From assembly GCA_024803745.1 (NCBI GenBank), contig JANJXV010000016.1, forward strand, positions 39,041,001 to 39,105,000: DNA of 64,000 nucleotides, written 5' to 3'. This stretch comes from Megascapheus bottae (lineage: Eukaryota; Chordata; Mammalia; Rodentia; Geomyidae). The notes under the pieces were generated by a model. That model made no database searches and was not told the DNA's origin. It was given only the letters and a program-made list of their open reading frames with translations. Made by a program: the position numbers and the translations under genes. Shown one piece after another: positions 8,650-21,060 of the stretch; position 1 is the stretch's first letter; every line of letters starts with the position of its first letter.

Positions 8650-11393
8650 GTAAGTGCTCTTTGTCTTCAAGAACTCTCTTTGTTTGTCTTGGAAAATCAT
8701 TTTACTAGTTTAAAAAATATTTTTAAGGGAAGAATTGTCTTTCTGCATTGTCCCAAATTTGGATTGCATCAGGAACATAAACCTAAGCATGTAAAATTAT
8801 CACCAAGATGCAACTGTTTTTTATTTTTATTGTTCCACAGATTGAACATGCCTTTGTTTTTTCATCACAGACTTATTTGTGTTTGGCATGTGAGGAAAAT
8901 GTATTTATTTTAACAGTTTCTTATCCTAAGAATGGCTTTGCTTTTAAAGACTAAATCAAACTTACTCTTCATTGTGCAGAGCAGCGATAGTCACGTATTA
9001 ACTGTAAAATGTAATGAGAGTCCTGTAGTATTTTCATAGACATCCATTGCCTGTACAGTTTATTTATATGGCATATTGTGTTACAGTTCATTCCATACTT
9101 CAAAGGAAGTCAGTCCAAAGTATCAGAACTACACATTCCCTCAACCCCAATTCTATCTTGACCAAAGTAATTTTGATTTTCTGAAGCAAAAGGGAAAACA
9201 AAATAAAAACAAAACACCTCAAACAGAAATCTCTACACAGATGTGTCTTGTTTAAGACATTTCATCTTGACGTTTTTCAGTTGAACTATTTTTTTTGGCA
9301 TGGTTGGTTGATTTTTGTTATAATGATAAAGAAAATAAAACTTTCTCATGGTACTGTCTCTAAAATGCTTCCCCGATTAACATGGGGAGCTAAATTTTCT
9401 ACAAATACTCCATATAAAACAAGGGAGCTTTATAAACAACCACGAAAAACACTTCCTTCCTTCAACTAGTCCTTTGTTAGACATTTCATTCTTATTTTCT
9501 CTTATGTTTCATTATTTATACTATTATGCAACAAAAATCAAAGTACCTGTAGCAACATAAAAAAAGTTATCTCAAACAGAAAGGTCTGTGTGCATCTGGT
9601 CATATGAATTAATATTTGCTGAAATGACCTCCAGGAAATGATAACAAAAGTTGTTTTTGTTTTTGTTTTCCATTTGCACTGTTTGTTTATTTCTGTATCT
9701 CTGGGACTGTAACCATAGGCACAGAAATGAAAGAACAAAGGTTAAACAAAGGTAACAATGACAATCACTAGATACTATGTTGAAAATGAACTATACAACA
9801 ATAGGTGACTGGGAGAAAAACTGGGAGAGAGTGAGGGAATGTTGACCTTGTCCAATAGAAATGTTTTCCTAACATATAATTGTAACCCTCTGTTAATCAC
9901 CTTTATGATAGCCATAACATTTTAAACTTATCTCAAGACTAACTTTATAGCAAGTAAACTGATAATCTTAAGTGTGTTCATGATGGCCTGTCATAGTGAA
10001 GTAGAAGTTTTAGTAAAGTGTAATAATGTAATTATTTTGGGCTTCTAATAAAATTAACTGCTTGATGTTTCTTTAATCCCCAGATGACAAGAATTGAACC
10101 TCACAACTCTTGTGGTTTCACTTGTCATGCTTTGCTTGGATGCATACAGCATTTGGAGCTTATTAGATACTCCCCTGTGTATAAAGGGAAGAGAGCCAAG
10201 GCTATTGCATTGACTCCCCCCACCTTTTTCCTTGGATTTTCTCCACAATTTAATTATTAATCCTATTTTGAAAGTTTCAAATTTGACACTTCTGTATGTG
10301 CAGAAATAATAAGCATCTATTGCAATCACACAGGAAATACTACAGTCTTCAGGAAACTCAAACATATCTGAGCCTAAAACTACAACATGAGTCTTCAGCC
10401 AGAAGAAGGCTAGCTGCATTCCTGACCAAAAAAAAAAATCTATTCTGTCTTCATGAGAAAGAACAAAGGCATCACACCTGAACAGATTTGCTAAAGGGAA
10501 ATAGGAATAAGGCCCAGGAGGCCTGAAAGTAAATGATCACACAAAAAAATAATGATGAGGGACATTGTTCTGGGAGAGACTGTTTTCTTCATCTTACCCT
10601 GAAATAATGTTTTGTGTGCTTTTTAAAATTATTTTTTTCCATTAAAGGATGCTGAAAGGAGTTATGAAAAAGCTTTAAACAAATAAATTTTGCAAGCAAT
10701 CTGTCTGCGAATTTTCTTTATCCCTATTTAAATAATATCCTCCTTGCTCTCATGCTATTGCACCTTGAATCAGTTCTTTATAAAACCCATGCAGATAATT
10801 CTGAAACTTGGTAAATGTATAAACTAAAATAAAGATTAATTTGGCCCTTCACTCTTACTTATCTAGTATACTGAAAAATTCTGAATAAGGGATACTAAGA
10901 GTAAGATGGGTGCTTGCTGGATCATACCAAGAATCATGACTATGCCCCTGGTTGAGATTCACAGTGATTTTGACACCAGCCAAACAAGTCCATTAATCCC
11001 TGAGCTAAATTGATGTTAACTTGTCAGAAACATTTAGGCTTGTTTTGAGCAACTGAGACAAAATATATATTACTTTTATTTGTCAATATTTATAGAATAT
11101 CCATCATATACAATGCTTATAGTGATGACATTTTAATTATGTTCAATTTATTTTAATAATAACTGCATTTCTTTTCACCAAGAGTAGCAGAATTGAGTCA
11201 TCTTATTTCATCTATTTCTCTACTTAGTCCTTATAATAAACCTCTTTGAGGCTTTGTGAAATTTGTCCCTCTTAGCATCTTATAGGAAAATGAAAACATT
11301 CGACAAAAATACTGCATGAAAAACTATAAATAATTATTGATGGAGGTTGTCTTAGGATAGGGTTTTGTTCATGTCTTGTTTTGAATTTCCTAG
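8650..11393 (+). other. CDH7: CDH7 intron 5 (2,744 bp)
   Basis: GT-AG intron. AT-rich; I recognise no SINE, L1 or other repeat and no coding sequence. A minus-strand open stretch at 10054-10419 shows no family features. Confidence 0.85.
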
Positions 11394-11581
11394 GGTCTTA
11401 CCAGTACAATGTGCCAGAATCCTTACCTGTGGCCTCGGTTGTGGCTAGAATCAAAGCTGCCGACGCAGACATAGGGGCTAACGCAGAAATGGAGTATAAA
11501 ATTGTAGATGGTGATGGACTGGGGATTTTCAAAATATCTGTTGACAAAGATACACAGGAAGGAATCATTACCATACAGAAG
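11394..11581 (+). CDS. CDH7: CDH7 exon 6 (188 bp): first part of EC3
   Basis: Acceptor TTTCCTAG at 11386-11393; donor GTAATG at 11582. The first two bases complete an Arg codon with exon 5 (phase 1 junction). It encodes the N-terminal part of EC3: YNVPES at the A strand, the calcium-binding AADADIG motif (DxD), the YKIVDGDGLG loop and the TQEGIITIQK strand. The exon ends on a codon boundary (AAG). 188 bp matches exon 6 of the family, and this sequence is particularly diagnostic of CDH7. EC3 has a structural role in the rod-like ectodomain. Confidence 0.95.
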
Positions 11582-12183
11582 GTAATGTCTCCACATCCTT
11601 GTTTTTGTTTTTATTTCTACAAAAACAACACCAAAAATGCCATTCTTGTGTGAGGGAAAATGTAAGAGACAAAAGAAATGGTCAGATGGGATCATTGTCA
11701 TTTTATCTTTTTCTAAAAAAATATTTTTAGGTTTCAGTCATAGGGAAACTTGAATGATATTTGTAAAGAATTTTTTAATCAATTCTGCTATGTAAATATA
11801 CTGTCCTTTTTCTCATCAATATAACAATTATGTACTCTCTTAAATGCACAAAGAGAAAGATTTTGTTTCTTGACCAGTCCACTAATGAAACTCTATGTTC
11901 AACTCAAAGGTATCCTATGAAAAGTAGATACAAACACTACTATTTTATGTATGTATGAAAATAAAATAGATAAAATCAGAAGTAGAGGCTACATATTGGC
12001 TTGCTATGCCAGGAATTATCACTTCTTTATTAAAAATTCATTCCAGTTTCAAAAATAATTTCTCAATTACTTCAATAGAAATAAAAGAGAAAAATTTTAC
12101 TGCAATTGACAAAAATATGTATATCACAGAATATTTACATATAGCACCATAACTGGAAAAAATAACAAGTACATTTTACTGCA

Positions 12184-12186
12184 TCT

Positions 12187-12249
<63 letters not shown>
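12184..12249. repeat. (CT)n(TA)n microsatellite
   Basis: About 45 bases of CT followed directly by about 20 bases of TA. Confidence 0.95.
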
Positions 12250-12800
12250 GATATATATATGTCTATTTGACAAATTTTTGGTAAAAGAGCAGTTATGTGC
12301 TATATATTGTATTATATAATTTGATATATATACATGTGCATATATAACAGTTAAATGCTAAATATTATAAAAATCTATCTTCTTAAAAACTGAACTATGC
12401 ATTGGCATGGCAAGGCAGCTGTATAACTGTGCAATTATCACTCACCAATAATTAAAATAGTAATACAGAAACATATTTTAGTTGCTTTACTAAAAAATAT
12501 GTTTCGTTTCAGGCCCACAGGCAAAACACTGATTATAATTATTTCCACTGGACAGCTGCTATTTGAGCTCAGCTGGTAATAATATTTGTAGATAAGTTTT
12601 AATAAGTATGATAGGCGCATTATTGACAAGATGTTTGGTTTTTTGTTCTGAAATAAAAGGAATGTGATAAGGTAATAGAAATGTTTGAACATTTCAAATA
12701 TGTGTGTTAAATCAATCTGCCCATGCTTATGAATTTTGAATATATTTTGAATTATATTTATTGAACTTATTCATGTATGTTGTACAAAAAGGTGACAGGA

Positions 12801-12998
12801 GGGGCTGGGAGTTTGGCCTAGGGGTAGAGTGCTTGCCAACATGCATGAAGACCTAAGTTCAGTTCCTTGGTACCACATAAATAGAAAAAAGGCAGAAATG
12901 TTACTGAGCCTCCAGTGGTAGAGATCTAGCCTTGAGAAAAAGAACTCAACAACAGTGCTCAGACCCTAAGTCCATGCCCAGGACTGGCAAAAAAAAAA
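12801..12998 (+). repeat. IDL-Geo-type dimeric SINE
   Basis: Starts ggggctgggagtttggcc, with tRNA-like boxes in the left half, the Geo right half and a short A tail. A (CA)n tract follows 20 bases downstream. Confidence 0.85.
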
Positions 12999-13015
12999 GG
13001 CCAAGAGAATCATAT

Positions 13016-13018
<3 letters not shown>

Positions 13019-13049
<31 letters not shown>
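13019..13049. repeat. (CA)n microsatellite
   Basis: About 31 bases of pure CA just downstream of a SINE tail, a common place for microsatellite birth. Confidence 0.95.
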
Positions 13050-13052
<3 letters not shown>

Positions 13053-13478
13053 ATTTGAAATTTTGGAATATAAAATTTTGGAATGGATTTTTGTTGTAGT
13101 TGTTGATAGCATCCTGACTAAGCCAAGAACCTCAGAAATAAGATAAATTAGGTTTTCTTAAATCATTCTTAGCATATTTTGGACTTTCACTGAGATGCAG
13201 AGTGCTGTGGGCAGTATACCAACAAGAATTATTTGTGAGTAGATCTTTCAGTCTTTCCTATATATAAAAAATCTTTCATAAGCAAATTGGTAGTTTGTTG
13301 ACAAGATTAACATTAAAACACAAAATTATTTGTTTTAATGATTCAGAATATGTAAACATCACTTTTATTCATAATGTTTATTTCAATAATTGTATTGGAA
13401 TTAAAATATATATTTATCTCTTATGCATTCATGATTATCATCTGCACTTAGTTACTTTAGATTATTTATAAAACTGCT

Positions 13479-13710
13479 GCCAGACACCTGTGGCTCACAG
13501 CTGTAATCCTAGCTACTCAGGAGGGTGAAATCTGAGGACTGCAGTTCAAAGCCAGCCTGGGCACTAAATCCATGAGACTCTTACCTCCAATTAACCATCA
13601 AAAAAACTGGAAGCAGCGCTGTGGCTCAAATGGTAAAACACTACCCTTGAGCTGAAATGGTCAGGAACAGTACCCAGGCCCACAGTTTTAGGCCCACAAG
13701 CAAACAACAT
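13479..13710 (+). repeat. 7SL-left/Geo-right composite SINE
   Basis: The left half is 7SL-like (gtggctcacagctgtaatcc, ctactcaggagg). A linker (ctccaattaacc) then leads into the Geo right half (gaagcagcgctgtggctcaa). Confidence 0.82.
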
Positions 13711-13900
13711 AAAAAATCTGCACTTTTTTTTCATGAATAACGTATTCTTATAGAAAAATAATACATTTCCCAGTTTTAATAAACTCTAATATTCTCAAAT
13801 ATCTATGTATTTTAAAGTAATGCATGGTGTTATGTATGATACATACTCTCACATTCACATGCACATACATAGATAGGCATAAATGTCTTACATAAAGGTC

Positions 13901-14097
13901 TTTTTTTTTTGCCAGTGCTGGGGCTTGAACTCAGGACCTGAGCATTGCTCTTAGGCTTTCCTAAAAGGCTTGTACTCTATCACTTGAGCCACAGCACTAC
14001 TTCTGGCTTTTTCTATGTATGTGGTACCAAGGAATGGAATCCTGGTCTTTGTGTATTCTAGGCAAGCACTTTACCAGTCAGCCAAACTCCTTGCTCT
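13901..14097 (-). repeat. IDL-Geo-type dimeric SINE
   Basis: Minus-strand copy with T run at the left end. Probable target duplication around 13891-13902 (ataaaggtctt) and 14098-14108 (ataaaagtctt). Confidence 0.82.
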
Positions 14098-15119
14098 TAT
14101 AAAAGTCTTATCTGAGAAACAGAGGTAACAGAGAAACTATTCTTTATCGACATAAAATTTTATAGAATTTTTAAGGAAAAGAATTGTGAGATCACTCATT
14201 TTCCAATGACTATAGAAAACAGATATTATAAAATATGCAAAATGATTGAAACAAAATGTTTTAACAGAGATTCATATAATGTATAATTTAATCCTCCCAT
14301 CTCCTCTAAAATAAACATCACAGTTTAGTCTGTTTTCAAAACTGCTATAAAAATAGCATTAACAAATCAAAACAATGTGTTTGGCTATTTTCAAATGCTT
14401 GTGTGTGGATGTTTACAAGCAGTGTCACAGGGATTGCAAATTCACAAAGTGAGTTTCACTTGAGTAAAATCTGTGGTTTTCATTCCACCTAGAATTCCTC
14501 TCATGTATTTTCATACCTGAATTTATAACTTAGGACCTTTAGTAGATATTTTTTTCTTCCTCCTTTGAGACATGTCAATTCATTCTGTAATGTATTTTGT
14601 TTTCTATATAAATCCTCAGTTGGAATTAAATATGGCATTTTTCTTCAATATAACTCAGTCCTCAAGCTAGAGTATAGTAAAAAATAGATGAACATTTTCA
14701 AAATGCATTTCCTTTGAAGGATAAATACCCTCTCAGTGTCTGGCACTGAAATCACTTGTGAGGTGTCTCACATTGTCACACATCCAAAAAGACACACGCC
14801 AGTCCCTGGAGGACAAATTCATCGCATCATCTCCATAACTTTTCCTTATGCACATCAACAGGAAGCTAATTGAAGTTGAAGAATAAGTCCCCTTGTGAAG
14901 GCCTCGATGGTGCTGCCTTCCTCCAGTGCAGTGAGGGAAACTGAAGGGTGGAGTTCCTCTCAGGTTCATGTGAAGTGAGTTTTTGTAATGATTACTTGCA
15001 AGAAAGAGGAGCTGATGCTAAAATCAAGTGTGTTATCTCACTAATTCTTGACTCTATTTCTGATGTGTGGTGGAGAAAAAGCCAGTGTCTTCCCATTTTT
15101 CTTGTCAGTGTATTTTTTC

Positions 15120-15346
15120 CATATATTTTTTATTGTAATTAATAGAAGGATTACATTATATTTGCCAGATAGAAGGTGCATTAAATCGCATACATTGATA
15201 CCCTTTCTCATGTCTTGGTCCCCAATTCCCTCCCCTCCCACCTCCACCCCTCATCTTGTTTTCCCCCCTTCCCTATCCAATTTCAAATAACCAAATACAA
15301 ATATATCCAATATATCAGATAACAAAGTGAGATACTGTAACAATAC
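15120..15346 (-). mobile_element. L1 3'UTR, severely 5'-truncated
   Basis: The reverse complement matches the 3'UTR of the L1 at 2104-4322 (ttgaaattggatagggaag, caccttctatctgg-like end, A-rich tail). It starts in L1 order at gttacagtatctcac. It forms the left arm of an inverted pair with 15894-16149. Confidence 0.8.
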
Positions 15347-15893
15347 TTCAAGGATTTTACTCAATGAATTCACCTACCAAGTATAGGCAGAGATACAGAA
15401 TGTATCTCAAAAATACTGCCCCCATTTGTTGAGGGAGTGAATACACTTTTCATCATTTTAGTGAAAAGACTGAGATTTTAAAGGACTAACACAATGACAC
15501 TTATTTTGTGAGCTGTTGAATTTCAGGCAGTATTTTTTTGTCCACTTCATAATTTGAATGTCACTGTGACTATATGTTTACATGTAAGAATATTCTTACT
15601 TCAGTATGATCATTATGCATTTATGTTTATATGTATAAGTTTGTTATCTGCTTATCACAATATAAGATTATCCATGATTGGGTTCAGTGATTAAGAGTTG
15701 GTTTCACAAAGAAAGGAAGGAGTGGAACAATATTAGCTGAAAGGTGATATTAACCCAAACTTCAGAGCATGACTGATACAATCATAGCAGAACAAGAGTC
15801 AAGACACCTGCAAATACTTTCTGATTTTTTTTGTTTGACAGCAGTGTTCTCAGCATATGTGAAGTCCAAGGTATTTTTTAACAAGTGCATCCT

Positions 15894-16149
15894 CCTTGGT
15901 TATCTCATATTGTTACAGTATCTCACTTTGTTATCTGATATATCAGATATATTTGTATTTGGTTATTTGAAATTGGATAGGGAAGGGGGTAAAACAAGAT
16001 GAGGGGTGGGGAGGAGGATAATGGGGACCAAGACATGTGAAAGGGTATCAATGTATGTGAATTAATGCACCTTCTATCTGGCAAATATCACGTAAACCTT
16101 TTATCAATTACAATAAAAAATTAAAAAAAAACAAAAATAAAAAAACAAA
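15894..16149 (+). mobile_element. L1 3'UTR, severely 5'-truncated
   Basis: Direct-orientation copy of the same L1 3'UTR with an A-rich tail. A perfect 11-base target duplication AAGTGCATCCT flanks it at 15883-15893 and 16150-16160, so this is an independent insertion. Confidence 0.88.
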
Positions 16150-16604
16150 AAGTGCATCCTGAAATTTAAATGGCTAAATAAAAGCAAAACAAATTAATTA
16201 TTTCTGTCTTCTTATGTGGTATGTAGAGTCATAAATGAGCTTCAGAAAGCAGAATTCTAAGAAAGAGAAGTTTGAAAAATAGATGTTATAATTTAGCTGT
16301 TTTATCTAGAAGGTCATGGGGAAGCCTTAAGGACAAGGAAAATGTTTCAAGTCTGAGTAAATGTTAGCATTACTGTGTTGTTCTCTAGAATGAGAATGTG
16401 AAGCAGGCATGGGGCATGTAATTTTTGATGTGCATATATGCATACATGCACGTACTATGCAGGTAGGTATACCTATGTACTTGTAAATAGAGACGTGAAG
16501 CTCAAGGAAATGGTCAGGAATAATAATTTAGAACAGGCATCATGCGCATAAAAATGGCAATCAAAACGAAAGGGATGATTGAGAGTATCTTTAGAAAACA
16601 TACA

Positions 16605-16791
16605 TATGGGGGCCGGGAGTTTGGCCTAGTGGATAAAGTGCTTGCCTAGCATACGTGAAGACCCGGGTTCAATTCCTTGGTACCACATACATAGAAAAGA
16701 GCCGGAAGTGGTGCTGAGGCTCAAGTGGTAGAGCTCTAGCCTTGAGAAAGTCCAAGGACAGTGCTCAGGCCCTGAGCTCAAGCCCAGGACT

Positions 16792-16826
<35 letters not shown>
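16605..16826 (+). repeat. Young IDL-Geo SINE with long A tail
   Basis: Near-consensus copy (ggggccgggagtttggcc) ending in a tail of about 30 A. A perfect 13-base target duplication AGAAAACATACAT lies at 16592-16604 and 16827-16839. It is the clearest recent insertion in the window. Confidence 0.92.
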
Positions 16827-16832
<6 letters not shown>

Positions 16833-16842
16833 CATACATGTG

Positions 16843-16871
16843 TAGATAGATAGATAGATAGATAGATAGAT
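16843..16871. repeat. (TAGA)n microsatellite
   Basis: About seven TAGA units, followed by TATA-rich sequence. Confidence 0.93.
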
Positions 16872-17028
16872 ATAGGTATATATATGAGTATATATGTATA
16901 CATATATACATAAACCAAACCTGAAAATTTTGTTGTATGAAATATAAAAATTGTGAAAACAAAAACTGGCAATAGAGCAATAATTTCCCTGCTGAAATTG
17001 TATTAGAGGGTTTAAAATTTACTAATCA

Positions 17029-17233
17029 GAGTCCTGGATTTTGGCCTAGTGGTAGAGTGCTTGCCTAGAATGCACAAAGACCCGGGTTTGATTCCCCGAT
17101 ACCACATACATAGATAAAAAAGCCAGAAGTGTTTTTGTGGCTTGAATGGTAGAGCTAGCCTTGAGCAAGCCCAAGGACAATGCTCAGGACCTGAGTTCAG
17201 TCCACATGATTGGCAAAAAAAAAAAAGCAAAGC
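17029..17233 (+). repeat. IDL-Geo-type dimeric SINE
   Basis: tRNA-like left half with gggtttgattcc B box and a Geo right half. Nine-base target duplication TACTAATCA at 17020-17028 and 17234-17242. Confidence 0.88.
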
Positions 17234-18956
17234 TACTAATCAAAAGTTCTAAAAAATAAGATGAATATTGACATGCAAGAAAAGGAATTGAATATTACAA
17301 CACCAATTTGAAAAGACATTTTTATGGGTCTTAGTTTAGAAGATAGATGAGACTGAGAACTGTTTCTGGACTTAACCCCTTCTTCAGTTTGTTCAGGTAA
17401 GTCTTTTATTTCTCATTTTCCTAAGCAGGTTTTTTATGCCATATCAAAATACAGAGCCATCTCTTCTAATCCCTTTCCTCTCCACAATTGTATCTATAAT
17501 TTATTGCTGTTTAATAACTAGTACAAAGTTAATTCTTTAAAAACCAAGGAAGCTTTTTGTGGATTAGCCCCAGTCTGGACTGCTTCCTGCTCATCGTTCC
17601 TGGGCTCACATAGGCATCATTGGTCCTCTAACTGGCCATTGTTGTAGCATGCAGCTACGGAGGCGTGTGCCTAAGACAGGTGCCAAGTAGTCTTTCAATG
17701 CTGATATCTATTGGTAAAACAATAACATTCTGATACAACATGGTGCTAAAATCTAGAAGGAGAAAAATCCAGATTCAAGTAAGGAATCAAGGAGGAAAAT
17801 GCATGAGAAGAGAGAAAATAAAGCAATTTTAGACACAGGAATAGAAGAAAATTACTTTGTCTTAACGCTTCTACAGAGAAGCTAGATAACCTTAACTGTG
17901 TAAGAGCACACAGTCAGGAATTGGCATTTTAGTTCCTCATACACCTGATAAGCAAAACAATATATAACATCAAACTCTTCAAGGAGAAAAGCATTCGTTG
18001 ACCCCCAGGTTTAGAAGTTTCAGTCATTTGGGTCTGAGATAAGTCAGAGCAGGCATATTTCAGAGAACTTGAGCAGATCTGAGGTTCTGACAACAGCCAG
18101 GAAGTAGATGGAAAGCGCAAAAGCCCATAGGACTGCCTCAAGAACATTCTCCACCAAAGTATCACCTCTGGCCATTTCCAGAACTTCTATAAAAACATCT
18201 CAAACTGTTATAAAAGTATAAATTTGTAAATAATTATGTGAAAACCATCATATTTTTTTTCAGCAACTAGATTTGCCACCAAGGCGTACAACTGATAAAT
18301 ATTTGAAAGAATATTACATTCAAACATTTTAAAAACATGTGGCAGCAGTAAGCCTAAATCTCAGTTTTGCTAAATTCTACCATTATCTCTCCTCTGTCAA
18401 CCTAAGTCACAAAGAATTTATTTGGGTAAAGGTCATTAAATATTTGCCACTGTTCTATGGAAGTCTCTAACAAAACATATGCTAAAGTATCTGTGGATCA
18501 TAATCTGCATTCAAGCCTTTTGTAAAATGATTGAATGTGCCAGTACAGATTGTGAAGAAATATAGACATCAGCATGGTAAATGAGTGCCAGTCACCTTTT
18601 TCATTTTGGTAGAGTAGTCAATTGTAAATATAGTCATTTAGGGTTTTATTTTTGTGGGCGTTATTATTTTTATCTTACTTTTTGCTTGAAAAGTGATTTT
18701 CACAAACCTACCTACATTCACAGTGTCGGATCCTGTTAGACATAAAATGAGAAACATGGAACTTCGAGTATTTCACTTCATGTGACAAGTGGAAATGTGC
18801 TGGTTTGATTCTGTTAAAGAGCCTTGCAAATAGTTGATTATTCTCTACTATAAACTTTAGCTCAGTATGCACACAAAGATGTTTTAAGGAGCACTGCAGG
18901 GTGAGGGAGGGTTAAAAAAAGACAAATGATTAAAAAAGACAAAAGATTATCTGCTT

Positions 18957-19200
18957 AGCCAGACACCATGGTTCACACCTGTAATCCTAACTTCTCAGGA
19001 GGCTGAGATCTGAGGATTGTGTTCAAAGCCAGCCTGGGCACTAAAGTCCATGAGACTCTTATCTCCAATTAATCACTAGAAAACTTGACGTGGCTCTGAG
19101 GCTCTAGGGATAGGGTTGTAGCCTTAAGCAGAAGAGCTCAGGGCTCAGGTAAAGCTCCCAGTCCCAGAGTTCAAGCCGCACAATCAAAAGAAAAAAAAAG
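18957..19200 (+). repeat. 7SL-left/Geo-right composite SINE
   Basis: 7SL-like start (ggttcacacctgtaatccta), linker atctccaattaa, Geo-like right half and an A-rich tail. Confidence 0.82.
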
Positions 19201-20102
19201 AAACCCAAAACAGATTAAATGGTAACCTTTAAAGATGGAGCCAGAGGCTCAGAGTCAAAAATACTTGTCTCTAAAAATTGGATGAATTTTCTCATGAGGC
19301 CTCTAGATTGAATGAAGCCCATTAATACCTTGATTTTCAACTTCTGATATTCAAACCTATTAAGTAATAAACTTAAACTTGTTAAGTGATTATATTTGCA
19401 GCAATTTTTTTTTATCATCACACAAGGTAATTAGTACCGAGTCTAAGGGGGACATTTCAGAGGGTGTGGAAACTAATTTGGACAACAGAACAGGATAAGC
19501 TCTTTAACCTGGGTGGAGATCAGGGTTGGGGGGAGAGGAGCAGCTGAGTCAGGCCCTCTGTATTCAGAGAGCATGGCTGTCTTCTGAGCTCAGCTTGCCC
19601 TTCCATTACACCTGGCTGTCTCCAGCACGGAGTTTTTAGGATTTGTTTTCCTATATCTTCCCATATATCACTTTCACATTTCTTTTTGGCTTTATATGAT
19701 TGGTGTCATGTTTCTGACTCACTCTCGTGGTAGTTATGGGTTAGTGGGAACACAGGTCTTGAAGCTGCTCTGAAAAGTGTGCTACCATGCAGACTGCCAG
19801 CAAGAAATCTGCACTTGCTTGCCTCCTTTGCCATATCACACCAAGGAATTGGTGTCGCTCAGAGGTTCTCTTAAATCAACCTGAGAACTAGTTTTGAGTG
19901 AACACTTGATGAATTCACGTCATAAAATCACCTCTTTGACATGGTGAGGACTGCAAAAAATCTACATTGTTAATAGGAAAATGCACTTGAAGATGCATGA
20001 TGCTACCATTGCATATATGTGTGTGTGCATGTATATGTGTGTGCATGTTCACTTGGGAATCTGAAACATGCTACAAATTATATATTAATGGCCAAAGATT
20101 TG

Positions 20103-20104
<2 letters not shown>

Positions 20105-20138
<34 letters not shown>
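20105..20138. repeat. (CA)n microsatellite
   Basis: About 34 bases of AC repeat. Confidence 0.95.
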
Positions 20139-20140
<2 letters not shown>

Positions 20141-20211
20141 CACATGGAGCCATAAGAATTCTGTAACTTGAGTTATGCTTGCATTCCATTTTGAGTTTTG
20201 AATATTTTTCA

Positions 20212-20322
20212 AATCAGGTATTACCTTTGAGATGGGAACTTCCTAATTTTTGCCCAGGCTTGCTTATATCCAATATTTTTGTGATGGGATTATAGGTTTG
20301 AGACACTGTGCCCAGTGGGGTC
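20212..20322 (-). repeat. Degenerate 7SL/B1-like SINE
   Basis: Plus text ttgcccaggcttgc and later gggattataggtttgagaca follow the minus strand of a 7SL-derived SINE; strongly diverged. Confidence 0.5.
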
Positions 20323-20713
20323 ATTATGTTTGAATACTTTAGAAAAATATGCATAGCTTGTTATAGTTACTTTGAAGTGTTAACTGAAATAGTGATTATA
20401 ATAAATATAAAATATTAATTAAGATACAAATGTGGAAATTGGTATCTATAAACTTAATATTGCCATAATTTAATGTTCTCATTCCAAACAATTCTCCAGT
20501 TGTTCATAATACAAGTGAAGAAGGTCAGAGTAAGTGCGGATTTTCTCTGTCACCTGATTGGAATGGAAATAATAAGAAATGTTCTTTCATGAAGACTATA
20601 GATTATATGAGTGTGAGGAACTTTCTAAACATTACTAGTGGTGTGTTCTTAAAATTTGATTGTCTTCATGAACTGTTCTGAGAGTCAACTGTGTTAAAGT
20701 GAATTCTTATTTG

Positions 20714-20835
20714 TTCCTCTTCCTCTTCTTCCTTCTCTCCTCCACTTCTTCTTCTTCTTCCTCCTCCTCCTCCTCCTCCTCCTCCTCCTCCTCCTCCTCC
20801 TTCTTCTTCTTCTTTCTTTCTTTCTTTCTTTTTCT
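20714..20835. repeat. Polypyrimidine tract with (TTC)n/(TCC)n/(TTC)n/(TTTC)n
   Basis: About 120 bases almost purely pyrimidine on the plus strand. A TCC core of about 43 bases (20760-20802) is flanked by TTC repeats, giving partial mirror symmetry. Translation as poly-Ser is an artefact of the repeat. Confidence 0.92.
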
Positions 20836-20859
20836 GTTGTCATCCTCTTCTTATTCTTA

Positions 20860-21060
20860 TTGCAGTTCTGAGATTGAATTCAAAGCCTTGCACCTGGCTA
20901 GGTACACTTTCTGTTACTTGAGCTGCACTCTTAGCACTTTTGTGATTTTTTTTTTTCTGATTCCTGGTCTCCCTGGTAACTTCACTTATTTTAGACTTTT
21001 TCATAGTCCTCCATTCACCTTGCAAAAAGCTAATATTACAGTCATGAGCCACCATGGTCA
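20860..21060 (-). repeat. Probable degenerate SINE
   Basis: The end reads gctaatattacagtcatgag, like the minus strand of a 7SL-type SINE. The earlier part resembles the plus-strand form of the dimer's right half only weakly. Confidence 0.35.

Noticed and set aside
10054..10419. 121-residue minus-strand open frame in intron 5
   Set aside because: No recognisable domain and no promoter or splice support; length is within chance for this much sequence.
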